A stretch of DNA of 50,766 nt from Phoronis australis. Its lineage: Eukaryota > Phoronida > Phoronidae. A program made the position numbers and the translations under genes. Below, in pieces: positions 33,530 to 48,200 of the stretch; positions within the stretch are counted from its first letter, which is position 1, and every line of letters begins with the position of its first letter. Below the pieces are notes generated by a model, which worked only from the letters and a program-made list of their open reading frames with translations, was not told where the DNA came from and searched no databases. Location: positions 45,204 to 95,969 of the forward strand of contig NMRA01000917.1 in assembly GCA_002633005.1 (NCBI GenBank), read 5' to 3'.

Positions 33530-36194
33530 GTACAAACGCATGTTTAATGCTTACACAGTGTACAATTTCATATACACATCTTCCCCCATTAGCTTTTTGT
33601 GGACGGACGGTTCTTAATGTAACAACACAACAGCGCTTTTAGATCTCTCGTAAGGTGACAATAATTAATATTTACAACAGCTGACGACTGTATGGGCACC
33701 GTCGTCTCTTTTATACTTTTATACCGGGGTATATCATGCCTGGTAATACTAATTACCCATTGGTATGTCTTCTGGGATATGCGTAACGCGTTCGAACATT
33801 TTATAGAAATACATGTAGGGCGTAGCAAATGCCAAGTTGCATCAAGGCTTCTTTAGTAGAATCTCACACAACCATTGGTGATTTGAGACATACATGTACA
33901 TGTACCTTTTGATAAACCATTGCGCCAAGTGCGGTGCAAACGGGTAAAGTATAATCAAGGTCCATATTCAGTAGCCACTTTTGGTGAACAACAAACTTAG
34001 GTTGTCGTATAACTATAAAAGCTGAATTATTTTAAAGTGCTATCATTTCAGGTTTGTAATCTAAAATAGTTCTGCAAGAGAACCGTCGAAAAAATTATGA
34101 TCTGATACATGTACATTTACATCGCAGTTGTATAACAGGGTACGTACACTACAACTTGTTGCACAACCCCCCGCAAAACATAAGGTAGCTTTTAATTTAC
34201 TGCTGCTTTGATTAACTTGAATAAGTATGACATACTAAGTTAAAAAATCACGATCGTGATGGTTGCTCAACATGTAGATGATGCATTACACAAATTAGCA
34301 CGGTATAATGAAAACTTTTTTCTCATGTTATACAAATTTTCCAAACGGAAAACGATAAGTAACTACTTTCTCAAAAACATTGTTGGTGCTATTTGCCTAG
34401 TTTTCAATACATTCACCAGCTGCTTGAAATAGCTAAAGCAATGCTAGATCAAGTGTTCAACTTGTAAACAGCAAACAAATGGTACTGGTTGGGAGGTACG
34501 TACATGTACACAACGTAATAAAATACACTTAATCAACACTCAATTTTGACACATTTCTCGAAGGTCTGGAGTAACGTGATTGATAGAGCACCTGCCCTTG
34601 CAACATCAGTTGTCACATGAAGTGCCATCTGGCCAAGTCCTGTGTGGCTATCTATTGCCCACAGATTTGAAAATATCCACTGTTTTTGTCAGACTGGGTA
34701 CATAAAAATACAGCATTCTTGTGCATATCTGCCATTCTTTAAAATAGGCACATGTTAAAATAAAGGGGTAGGCCTACATGTACATGTACGTTCACTACAC
34801 AAATGTTAATATTTCACTCACAACAAAAGTATTTGTAATAAACACCCTTTTAACCTAACATCTTTAGGGAGGAAATTGTCTGTAACCAATTTTTCTCGCT
34901 AACCAAGTGATATTTTAGTTTCATTGCTGTTATTAACATTGGGGTACATCTATGTACACTACAAAAAGAGATACATACAGTTTACGCTGCATCACCGTTT
35001 ATGCACTTTGTGGTAACATGCTGTACAACCAGTTAATATTCTTTGATGATAATAGGGTCCATGTTGTTATTTAAAAGGCAATAATTTCATTTACAATCAC
35101 CATTTGTGTTATCAAATTTCATCTGGGAGAATATGAACGTACACGTACTGTACATGTTGATAGCTCTTTTAGTCCATCTTCAAAATAGCAGAACCCAGTT
35201 TTGGAGATGGAATAATTTGCTGATGCCTTGGCTAACATCTTATGAAGTTCTTTTTATTATAAAATTTGAACTTTATCTGCTAACCTTCCCGACAGATGAG
35301 AGTTATTAACACAGAAATTAGAAATTTCTTAAGAAGTTCCTGTTTAAGGATGAACCTCACCATTTCACACAACTTCGTCTAAGTGATTCTGAAAGGGACT
35401 TCAGTTATTCCTAGTCTATCAAACCAGTTGCTTACTTAATGAAATAAATTTCTTTTCTAGCGTTGACACTTGAAAACTGGATTTTTTAAAATGGTCACGT
35501 GTAACACTAAAATGCATGAAATTCAGGAACTAAAATGCACGAATTATTCAAACACCATCCCATTTTCGGTACATTATCTGTTTTGCATATGAGTTGGCGT
35601 TTGGTAAGTGACCAGGAAATTTTATTTTAGCCCGTAACACAGTCAACTCTCGAATATGGACCATCAACGTGATTTAACAGAAAGCGCAACGTCATCTATG
35701 ATATGACCTTCTTTATCATATGATGGGAATTAAACCAATTTCGTACGACTCCTCAGTTCGCCGTATCTTTTTCGTTGCGTTTTCCGCAGTTTTCTGTAAA
35801 CGCAGTGACGTCAGCGTGTTCAAAATGTTGCATTTTTCGGTGGATGGATACCCTCTGACACAGCGCCACCTATACTGAAAAGTGGCACTGTGGATAGAAC
35901 ATGATGAAAGTGGGTGGGCATCAATGCGCATGCTTAGTTGGAACTTTATTGATCGCATCCCCACCACTTGCACACGCCTTCTACTTGTTTGGGCTTAGCC
36001 ACGGGTTCAGGGTTCCCTTCCTTTGATTTTGTTTACTTCAAACACTGCTCGTTTTAATAAATTGCAACTCTTCAAGTGGAAGGTGGTTGCCATATTACTA
36101 CTTAAAAGTAAACTAAAAGGGGTGTCCCGGATTTCAGCCCGTGGGACTGACTGAATGTTATGAAGTCGGTCTCATTACTTTAAGCAATGAGAAG

Positions 36195-36244
<50 letters not shown>

Positions 36245-39200
36245 CGCTACCTTTCGTAGCGGATGCACGAAATCTGTAACCGTTAAGCCGTGTTTAACAA
36301 AATCTCCAATGTAGTACATTTCTGCGGTTTTGATTGTATGATTTTAGTGGATGCATCTCGATAAAAGCTGCAGCCGTGAAGAAAGTATGGCAGATGACGT
36401 TTATAACAACTTCATCAGGAAATTCACGACATGTTGACCGCGAGATCAGATTTTTTCATGTCATGGAAAACCGCTTTCATGAGAAAGTGCCTTGGTACAT
36501 GTAGCTTCATAATTTTACTGAGTTAGCACATGTATATCACACACTGTATTAAGTGAACGTTGGAAATCAACAAAAACATCGTTATATGCTATCTTTATGC
36601 TGGATTTTTACGATGCGCGTATGTCCAGGGTCAAGCATTGTTCGATGTAAGTCCTGTACATGTAGTGTGAGACTGATATCGTTCATTTTCCACTTAAAGT
36701 TGATCGTAACTAGAACAATGTGCCCGTCAAGCCACTGCTGGTTACAAAAAATTCACTCTGTTGTTCCACGTGATACATCTATGTCTTCCCGTCGACATGC
36801 CTTATCTTTATTAATAGACAACAGCTTGATTTTAAGGACAAGGGGGGATTGATCTCCCCCCACGCAGAGATCTTCCGTTCCCGACTCATCCAGGATTTTC
36901 ATCTCTTGGACTGTATCAGTGAACACGGTAAAGTTGAGGCGCCGACTTTCTTCCCTAAAGATGTACAAGGTAAGGACGATTTCATTATGGGATCAGTTTG
37001 ATGAAAATTGACTTCAGACTATTTCTTATGGGCAAAACGTTGTCTTAAGTTACGACCAAAGTCGAATATTCTGAGGAAAGGCTTTTCATAGCAGGATTTT
37101 GGACTTCGACCTTAACTTGGACAAAGTTGCTGCCTGACAAAAGTGAACACACAGACTACACTGATTCACCACATCTTACGAATTCTCAAATGGTGCACAA
37201 ATACTGTGCAGTTTCAAGAAAAATCTTGGTCTTGATGCTGTGCGTCATAACCGATCTTGAGATTAAGCTGGATTCCAAGTTCATGAACAGCATTGGAACT
37301 TTAAATTTGGATTTATTTACACTTTGGTTACAATTGGGATTGCCTTTTCTTGAGAAGACTCTGCTTTTTTACCATTAGATGCAATTACTTGATGGTTCCT
37401 GTTTTAGGTCAAATAAACACTAGGAAACCAACAACAGGCGTTTTTTCGAATATTTCATGTGCAAACTGCACCACTTCATATATGCAGCGTGTACAAGGTC
37501 TAAACGTTTCATTACTTTACTTAGAACATCACCAGTGTGGAAACCCATACTGCAGAATGGTCAAGCACCAGAGTGACAGACACAAAATAAAAAGGAATAT
37601 CGGCGGTAGTCACGGGAAGATTTGTAACTTGGTGAAAGGCTACTGTCATTCAAAGATGGGGATGATGTAGAATCAAGGATGTAGTCATTTTTATTGTTGT
37701 TTGTATTTAACATGAGCACAGTCCCAGAAAACGTTCTCTCGTTATATCCATGTTCTCCTTTACTAATAAGACCGACCTCAGAGGAATAGGAGACACTTTT
37801 GTGCAATGTTCAACTGTCAGCCAGTGAAGCCAGGATTCCAACCTACGTAGGTCCCCCAAACACAGTCCAGAGCTCAAACCACTGAGACCACTGTCTCCTT
37901 TTTAATATGCAATTGTCATTGCATACACACGCGATATCGTTGTCATGGTGCGCGGTAGTGACATGCCGAATAACTGCGTTGTTTTTCTTGGTAGAAAGAT
38001 TGCCTGTCTTGGAAATGCACATTAAATGACTTCATTGACTGGCGCAACTTTGTTAACAAGATCGTTTATTTGCTGTTTGAGACTGTGACTTGGATGGTCG
38101 GTGAAAGAAATGGTGGTATATGGCTTTTCGGTCAGACGTTAACAATTTTAATTTAAAACAAAGTACATGTACACGTTATCCTTAAGTTGGCAACATTAAA
38201 AGAGAACTACTCCGCATATTTAAAAGCTTACGTTTCCCCCAGTTGCATTCATTGCGCATACGGTATGCAAACACCAGCTGTCTATTTTATGAAAGGTGAC
38301 CTATGACTAAAAAACAACAATTCGTCTTCACTACTATTTCTGAAAAAAATTAAAACCCAGCTTCGCAAACGAAGAAAGAACCTGGAAATGTGCTACATGT
38401 ACGTGTACTAAATTCACGGCTGAAAATGTATTCGTTATTTTTGAAGCGGAAAAGTCTGTCCAAATTTCTGACTTGAGTCATTAAGTCACTTTTCATGAAA
38501 CAGAGCTCAGTACATGAACATGCACTGGTTTTGAGAAAGTTGATGATCTGGCTGAATGCACTGTATACATGTAATGAAGAAAACCTCAACAGACGCATTT
38601 AATTGTTTTCGCGCTGACAGATGAAGACACGGCCAGGAAGGCAATGAGCGGGGGCCCTTTCAAACTTGTCCAATTTCACCGGTACTCGGCCGCCGACAAA
38701 CTCCTGCTTTCGCTGAATGACAGGCGCAAGAACAGGATCAAGAATCGCCTCAACGATAACCCGCCCCTTGACATGTGGGCGCATTGGATTGTGGATTGTA
38801 TCCTTCACAAATTGTTCGCACAAGTTTCTCTGTACCGACGTGTGTTGAAGTGATTATCCGTATTAATTTAATTCAGTTGTGACAAAAATACTATGTACCC
38901 ATTTCACTTTTTCATACACGTTAAATCTGAACATTCTATTATTGATACTTTTAACAATTAACGTATTTGAAATTCTGAATATTTGGTATGCAATCGTATG
39001 CGGCGGTTCCGCTAGGCGTGCTTCTATTCAAATCTCAGTTGTCACAAAGGGCCATGGTAAAGTGAAATGAAAATGTGTGTGAAGGATTGTAAATTGCAGC
39101 AACATTTTCGGAAGTTTGAACACACACAAATATTTGAATTGTCATTAACAACAAAAAAGTTTTGAAAAGAATTTCGGTAGCTGGATTTCAGGCATCGCCT

Positions 39201-42200
39201 TGGCAATGAGGCAGTGCGTGTACATGTAATCATAATACTTCTTTAAATGGACTTACAACATGGAGAAAAAGTCCACGCAATGTTTATACTCACCGGCTCT
39301 CTCAGGACAGCTAATTATTAAACATTTATATATCATAACAGTGAAGGCGTAATGTGATGGGGTCCACTACCACATAACGCTGATCGATTCAAAGCTTCGA
39401 CATTTGCACGTTGTTAATTCCATATTACCAAAATACCAGGTCTTGCTCCCCTAGTGAATGTCCCGTGCTCCAGAGTAATTGGATTGCACTCCGTTGGCTT
39501 ACGTGAATATACTTGAACAGTAGTTGCCCCAAAAGCTCTTTGCACATGGATCAGAATCAGTGAATTATATCCCATAGGTTACACATCCCAGTCTCCAAAA
39601 CTTGTCACTTCTGTGTTGCCATTTTTAAGGTTACTCTAGGAAGCAAGGTTCAAGCATATTTGCCAAATGCTGTCCCTTTACTGGAGCGTTTTTGTGGTAA
39701 TCTGATATAAGTTTGCTTTGTCCGGAAATCTTGCGTTCACGAAACGCCACATTGTCTTTTACATAAATACCTTAAGTGGTGATCAGCGAAATTCTTCAAA
39801 TACTTCATGTTGGTACTCATTCTCGTGAACTCGCTCTTCCTGGGAATCCAAGCTACTCGTAAGTACTACAGGCAGAACTCATGTCAGTTTGCAATCTTTT
39901 AATAGCATATCCAAATAACTTCAATTTCCATACTTTGATTAACAGTGCCACAAATTCGTAACTCCCATCAGCACAGTTAACCTCTTCAGACCTTTATTCA
40001 ATTGTTGAACACATTGAAGTGAAAGCAGTGTTTGTTGTGTATTATGACCGGGAGAAACGGATTGTTGGCGAGAGAGAAACCTGTTTGACCATAAATTATA
40101 AACAAAGATTCGCAATTCCGACATTTTCTTCCGTGCTATCCAAGAGGAGGCGCTACTCTCCTAAATTTTCTGGTGCAGTTTCCGGTTAGTGTATTGTGAC
40201 GGGGAATTATCGCTTCTGTTTTACTGTCCAGTACAACGAGAGCAAAATAATGGTAATTGTTTATAACATGACGAAATTGACCTAAAAACATGATTTTGGT
40301 ATCGTTCGATTCCTCGCAACGTTATCTTTCCAAACATTTATGAATGTATCCCCTACCGCGTTCTCTCCGTATTTTAACGTCGAATTTCGGCTCGCACTAT
40401 TTCCCGGTTGACACCGCCATTGATAGCTCATCTCAAGATTACAGCGATACCTGTTGTTAATGAATGAAACAGCATCATCGATTCTAAATGGTGTTTGCCC
40501 GTGCGAGACTCCAGTTCAAGTTTTCCTAACATAATATGGAGGAACAAGTAGCAGCATTTCACCTTCTCCAATTATTTGAAATTGTGACCATTTGACCATT
40601 TTCCACGAGTGTCTGAAGTGATACCCTTTTCACCAATATGGACCTCAAAAACAACTTTTTTCGCGGATTTTTCAGTGCTAGCATATGCCTATCAAGGCCG
40701 CCATAGGAGCGAATTCGATCCCTTGTAATCGTAGCTCGGGCAGGGGATTGATAGGTCTCGGTCAGTTTGAACTTATGAAAAGCAACCATCTGGAGAAATC
40801 GGCAAATTAGTCCAGTTTTTGACCGTCAGGGGACACCCTCATTCAACATGGCGGCATTCTACCGGGTACCGGGAAATAGTGCGAGAAGAAATTTCATGAT
40901 AAAATACTAAGGGAACTGGGTATGAAAATTTTCTGTGTATTTCAGGAAAGATAACTTTGCAAGGAATCGAACGATACCGAAATCATATGTGTAAGTCAAT
41001 GTCGTAATACTGTAAACAATTACCAAAATACTACTTACGACATTGAATCGCTGTTCAAACTCTTAAAATAGTAGAATTGTTAGTATCGTGATTACTTGTA
41101 GTAATGCTCCTACCACCCGACCACGCAACAGCCGACCAAAATTAGCAGACGACGTACTTGCCGGTAATAACACCAGATACTTGGGCCAGTTGTCGTTAGT
41201 GAATAATGACGTAACGATGTGCGGATGAGCACAGATTTCGTCCATTGAAAGTATACGGAGTTAGCGGTCCATGTAATATAGTCTATGATTTGACAGAGTG
41301 AAACTTTATCTTATTCAATTTGGGGATGCCCTCTGGTGGAAACATGGGAAGTAAACGTGTGCGTAATCTTGCAGTGAAAGCAGCAAATGCTAAGGATAGC
41401 TCAGCCTTGGTTGCCAAAGTGCTGGTGGCTTTGGACATTATCGACTACTGTGCCCTGTTCATTTTCCTTGTGGAAATATTCTTGAAGTGGTTGGACGACT
41501 TTTGGAATTTCTGGAGGAATGGTTGGAATATATTCGACTTTGTTGTCACTGTTCTGGTGAGTAACAAATGCGTAGTATGCAACTTTTGACATCTCCTTCG
41601 AAAGTGTGAATTACCCTTCAAAAACTGTTCGGTGTGTAGCGGCTACCAAACCTGTCTTAAAAGTTTATTGGGATAAACGATCTATTCTAGGTATGTCACA
41701 TGCGTTGTATGTTATGTATAACATTGTCCAATCTCTGCGGTCTGTTTCAGTCAATCATACCTGAAGTCATTAGCTTTTCAAGCGGCAAATATGGCGACCC
41801 TGACATTACAGGAACCGGTCTGGCGGATATTGTCGAAAACTTGAGAGTCTTCCGCATTTTGCGTTCACTTAAGATGGTGACGAGGTTTCAGCAAGTGAGA
41901 GTGATTGCTTTGGCTGTTGCCAAGGCATTTAGGGTAGGATATGTCTCCCAACGTGCAATTTATGATGATATCAATAACATATTTCACTCACAACTGTAAA
42001 ATGTTTGACAACTTGACCCTCCGTAAGCCTTTGTTGTAAAGTGAACACCATTGTCTTTGATGTTAAATCCAATCTAGAAAGGATGGTATCCACGAGGCCC
42101 TTAAATCTTTCAGTACAAGATTCCATTTATATTTGACGAATAATTTTGCGACTAAATTAAATGGTTGGCCCCATAATTACTTATATTTAGATGCACAATA

Positions 42201-45200
42201 CTTTTCTCTAAATTATTACAACCTAAATCGCGAAAAAGCATGGATTAGTACAGAGAGATATGTGCTTATTGGTGAACGCGGTAAAAAGAGCTTCTCAGAC
42301 ATGAATCATCCACTCAGGATGACTCTCGAACTATACAAACGAGCACATGGAACCGATAGTTTGGAGTAATGGCAGGAAGGCCGCATGTTCCTCAATAAGA
42401 AAGAGGGAGTAGGCAGCGCTCATTAGGAACAACATGGAGCTCCTGAGTGTCAACAGAAGAATTATAAAAAACGTGTAGTTTATCCTTGGACAAAAATGAT
42501 AATCCCCTGATAATCTGGTTACCACGTAACAACTGACACTTTCAAAGGTTTGAAACCAGTGGTTATTAACATATGTGTGCTCTTAACAGTTTTAGAACGG
42601 GCATTCCAGTAGATGGCTGTAAGCTACATTACATTTACTGACCTCTAACGGTTTCTTAAAGATGACTTGAAATGAATCCCCGTTTGTTTATGCAGGTAAA
42701 TGTACGCTACATGTATGTTTTCTGATTTTATGCAATTTCTAACACTTTTGTTATGCGTGTTTCCCCATATGTATTTCAGGCGATGGTGTTTATTACAATT
42801 CTTTTATTCGTGTTCATGTACATCTTTGCCATCTTTGGAGTGACCTTGTTCGATGCCTACGCAGAATCGCCGAGAGAAGATTTGCAGTTTAAGAATAGTT
42901 TCAGGCAAGTGAAATGGGGATTACCGTCCTTGGGAATACATGTACCTACCTAAGTGCTAAACTGCGTCTGAAATGAGTCATTTAATGAAGCGATTAAGCA
43001 TTTGATTGGAGCCTACATGTACAATTGAATGAAGTTTGTGGGAGACATGATTGACTCTTAACCCAGACATGCATGATATTCAAAAACGGAAAGCCTGCAG
43101 GTGTTTATAACAATGCTGCTGGGTGCTCTGCAATATTTTGGCAGCACATTTTTTCTTCGAAAATGTGTAAAAAACACATTTTTCTCCAACAGCTTAATGC
43201 AGGTCGATTCCATTGCATTTGCTTACACAAATGTTACGTTACAGCACGTGTCTAAACGTGTTTGGCTTGGTTAAATCTCGTTCATGAGGTACACATGCTC
43301 CACCTCATTTCTGTTGGCTTAAGAAACCAATTTTTAAATTGTATTTCTGTTCTGAAATACACGGCATGCTTTCAGCTCAGTGTTGACGGCAATGGCCACG
43401 TTGTTTCAACTATTCACGCTCGATCACTGGTTTGCATTCTACAAGGATATCAGTAAAGTTGTCAACCCAACATTCGCTGGTTTCTACATCGTGTTTTGGA
43501 TCTGCATCGGATCGTTCATTTTTAGAAACATATTCGTAGGGATCATGGGTAAGTTTTAGTATCTGACTGAAAACTGAAGAAATATATGGAGTCGGCTCCT
43601 TTAGCCTGCGAGGTGAATAACACTGACCGACATTTTCACGGATCCATAAGAAACTGTATGCACGCGCACTGTGGAACAGAAAAAGGCGGAATTTCCTCTT
43701 TAGACTCAACGCTAAATGCAATTCACCATCTCTCATTTTGGTTATTTTTAGGCTAGGTGCATGCTCAGCGCATTAGCGCTTAAACTATTGCACGCTGAAT
43801 TAGAACTACCTGACTTGAAACATGTATTGGTGACGTCATGGCCAATGATAGTCGTCTACAGGCAACGGTAGCTTTAATATGCAGTCGATTTCAAGAACTC
43901 TTTGTCTGCCTTTAAAAATGCAAATTTGAAATATCATCGCTGTTAGCAATTGACATGTTTTTTGGTATAATGCAATATTATTAATTTCAGTTAACAACTT
44001 CCAAAACATTCGAAACGACTTGGTGCACGAGATACAGGAAATAGAGGACACCAAGCAGGCCAACATAAAACTAGGTCAACTCGGAACGGAACTCCACAAA
44101 CAGGTTGTAGATTATACACTAGGCAACAAGCTGATGAACATAAAACTGATGGCAAATTGGATAAATTTCATTTCCAAGAGCGGGGAATCTCTGATGCTTG
44201 CGTGTTTTCTGCTGAGTCGATATTCTATTGAAGAAACTCCAACTGAGTTCATCAAATTCGTATTTCGGTATTTTTGCTGTCACTGATCAGGGAAGCTTTA
44301 AACTCAATTCAAGGGAGTGATTTTCACTTTTCTGATGGAGGTCATTCGGGAACTCGCCCGTGCAATTGGTTTGTGTGAGTTTTTAATGGGGATACATGTA
44401 GCTAGCGTTGACCCATCAAGGCAGGCTGAACGAGCACACTACCTAGGGCAGCCAAGAATTTTCTCCATGCGCGCGCACATCCTTTAATATGGGGGGCTCG
44501 AATCTCTGGCGAAGTGGACTTTTTGCTAAAAAAAGCGGGATGACTAAAAAAACGGGGTACCACCTTCAGGTTTATAAACACTGCGTCTACGCCTTCTTCG
44601 TGAACTTTTGTCTCGTTTTCTCGGACTTTTTGTTTCTCTGAGGCGGACCTTTTTACGCACTCCGACTGGGTGCTCGCATGATCTCATTGCTTCAGGGAAA
44701 TTGCGAATCGACGTCCTGTAGCAAAGCCCAAAAATGAGGTGGTTTGCTACACTGTTATAAGCTGGAAAATGGTGAAGTTCTACTGGAATCTATTTTCCAA
44801 GTTTTCCTGTTGTAGATGCGGAAAGTTGAGTGTCATTTGGCTAATTCCCAAGGTGTTCTAGGCTGGAGGCGCAGTTCTTAACATAAATGATCATCCAACC
44901 CTCCAATTTAACACCGGGTTGGAAAACGACCCAGTTTTCCTTTTTATACGCTCGTACATGTATATGCATGCTTACATGCTTATTGCAGTCATCCCTGTCT
45001 GTGCATTCCAGCATACGGAGTATCTCCTAAAACAAATGCAGGATCTCGGTAAGGTTTGGCAGCTCTGTTACTACGGTGATACTGGTGAGAGACCATTGCT
45101 GTGTTCCTTTTTGGACAATTTTAATCGGTTTCGCTTGCCTCTGTAACTTCAGATTTCCTGAACGGATCTCCAGAAAATTTGGTAAATAGACAATTTCAAG

Positions 45201-48200
45201 CTGATTTCGCAAGTCTTACGCCACGTAGTGGGCACTGTATTTATTGTGGGGTCGTTTTTCGAGTTTATATTAAGGAAAGTGGAATTCCTGTCCCAGGTGT
45301 TCGACGTATTCTGTGCCAACTAGTGGCCAATTTTTACAAAGTCTGTTTTGTTGTTCTCTTCTAAATGTATATCTTTCAAACCTCTCCACGATCATAACGG
45401 AAACTGGCAGATAAGTTGCTTCTGAGAAGACCATGGCAGATATTGATTTTAGATGGATCTGATTATTGTGGCATTTTTTTGTTTTGCATATGCAATATAT
45501 CTCCCTACTCCGTACCCGAGAGTAACGGCTGTGGAATTTGGCAAATGTGTTTTACACGTATCTACGCACTTTATGAAGTTGAAGGAAAACAGCTCACGAC
45601 GTGTCATACAATGGAACCCATGCAAAATAAATACATGTTTATTGCGTTGATTAGGCGTATTGTGGAGGGACTGTTAAATAAAATTATACTGTATACTGTG
45701 CTAGGATGACAAACACAGAGAAATTGAGCATATGTACAACAAACCCTTACAAGAGGAACTGAAAGAGCCTGCTGCAGAGCCGGATGCTCAGACAACCATG
45801 AAGTGTGAAGACTCGGAAAGGAGGAAGAGCTCTTCTTCCAAGTCCGAACACCGTGATTCGGAGCAAAGTTACACCAGACGTGTCTCACAGTTCTCACACT
45901 TGACTGGTGCCGACCTCCACCGAGCTGTTTCGCAGCACATACAGGATTCCACGGATGACAGTAAACGTAAGTTGCTTGTGCAATGAGCCTTATTACTCTG
46001 CAAGGGCTTTCGAGTGCGTTTAGTGTGTTATCTGCGAATATATTATTCAGGGGCGTAGCTACCCTATACTGGAATACGCACGTGTGTCTTAAATGAAAAA
46101 AACAAATTTGTAAGAATTTCATAGGCTGTTAATTTGTACAAAAATTGAGAAAACTCATTCTTGAAGACTGATGCTCGCTTTAAGAACCACGTGATGGACA
46201 GTTTATTTCACAAATAACACTGTTATCAAATAACAAGGACAACCGCATTGATTTAGAACGACATAGTTCACCGAACCTGAAAGGAAGACACAGGGTATCA
46301 AAAGGTTTTTAGTTTTGCATTGGAGTTCAGTACTTATTCCACTTCTTTATGGTATTTTATAGTCAAAACGTGAGCCACGATTACCACACTTTAACTATCA
46401 CAGCTTTGTCGACAAGGAGTTATGAGACATGACGTATGTGGTTCATCAACAACGTATGCTACGTATGCCTCTGTTGCTGCTTTATGTAATTAACTCACCA
46501 CCTTCTTTTAATTGCGCAGGGTGTAAACCTCTTCATTTGTAAAGACGGTTTCAGTGTCGTTAGTAGAATGATCGGTTTATTTGTCTTGAGATTACTTTAT
46601 CTAGGCAGCTGTTTCGAAAATCTATGTCGCTAGCTCGTCGCATACACTTTAGATATCGGTAGGCACATCCATTTTTCATTTTGTTTTTCTTTTTTATAAT
46701 AAGAAAATGGTAAGCAGTTATCGGTAAGTCGCTGATGTGCTTCCGAGGTACGATATCATTTCGACTAGTATTGATATATCCGACAAAGACGCAACAAAGA
46801 AAAACTATGGTAGCGTCCCATAGGCGATGACAATGCGACGGGCTTACTAGGTCAGCCACGTGGCTTAGTGTTAATTGTGACATTTTACGTCACGCCGCCA
46901 GGTGGCGCAGTCTCAGTGTCAAAGGAGTGGCACCAAACATTTCTCCGTTCAGGCTTGACGAGTTGTGTGTAGTTACATGTATGCGTACTATTATGGAAAA
47001 CGCCTAGCGTCACCTTGTAACGCCGGAGTCATTTCTGACACTGCGTGTGGAATCATTCCCGACAAGCTTACGCGTCGATAACGCGCTCGGACAGAGCTCG
47101 AACGCATGTCGACGTTCTTAAATGAGAACCAGGATTAACCAGTGTCAAAGTTACCACAGTGTGATGAATAAACCATTCAGGTCATATTTTCGATGTCCAT
47201 CCCATTTTCACTATTTGGAAGTCCACGAATTTCACTTAAAACTTGGTCAATAGCTGAATTTCGAAATATCTGCGCCATATTGAAATTCAGTTTACAGCCA
47301 GACGGCGATCAGGTCTTTGATGAAAAAACGTTTTGCGCCAATCTGCTGCTAGAAATTGCGTTTTGACACATTTTTGCTGTTGTAATCCTGGCAAATTTCC
47401 ATAGTTGTGCCTTGGGATGGACTAATGCCTCAGGAAAAAGGTGAACATTTTCAAATAGCAATGGGTTGGCAAGGACATCATGTTCTATGCATTTCCCACT
47501 GCGAAGAAGTATTCACCAATAAAGACCCTGGCTGCCGTTGATAAAGCGTGAGAATGTCGATCCCAGCCGGTGTGAAAAAGCTATAAATGAATGAACGAAA
47601 GGTTTTGAGGGACTGACGGTGCAGCTTACCCCTCTACTTGTAAGTTAATGAGCTACTGAGTAGTACATGTACATGTCTGCCCACCAAATCTGTGTCTGAA
47701 GTCACTTCCCTGTTCTCATTACTCTAGAGAGCAACAATTTGAAAACTCTTGTCATTTCCAAAAACTGGCCCACACGGCAAGTCCCAAGCAGATCATGACT
47801 GTTTCGAATAATGTGAGTGAGCATGCAAACTTGTCCCTTATCGGTCAATGCGCTTTACTGTATTAGCGTGAGTACAAACGTACGACTCGTCGCAAGGTGA
47901 CGCCAGGCGCGTTCTGTAACGTTTGATTTGTTGCAGTGTGGCAAACCGTGGTGATGGACAACCTCGAGGCAATTTCTCGTAACCCCATACAAACAATATG
48001 GCCGCGAGACACGCTGTTTGCCTACTTTGTTCTAATGGAGCATTTAATGGAGAATTTAGCGGAGAGAGGAAAACTTCTGAACTTGGCGGGTACGTTTATC
48101 CACGGCTATTAATTCACATGTAAACACATGGGCCAATGCGAACAAAACATTTCTCCAGAATTGAGCGGTGTCGAACATACAGCCATCCGAGATTACACTG

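Noticed and set aside
46049-46065. CAGGGGCGTAGCTA, resembling a hAT-type transposon end
   Set aside because: No inverted partner or 8-bp duplication was found nearby; kept only as a note.
45604-46122. 172-codon minus-strand frame
   Set aside because: It lies opposite CATSPER2 exon 11, which has phase-consistent splice sites and homology; the minus frame has no domain.
47003-47910. Inverted similarity around GCGTCACCTTG in CATSPER2 intron 11
   Set aside because: Only about 15 bases match and the flanks diverge, so a second foldback element is not supported.
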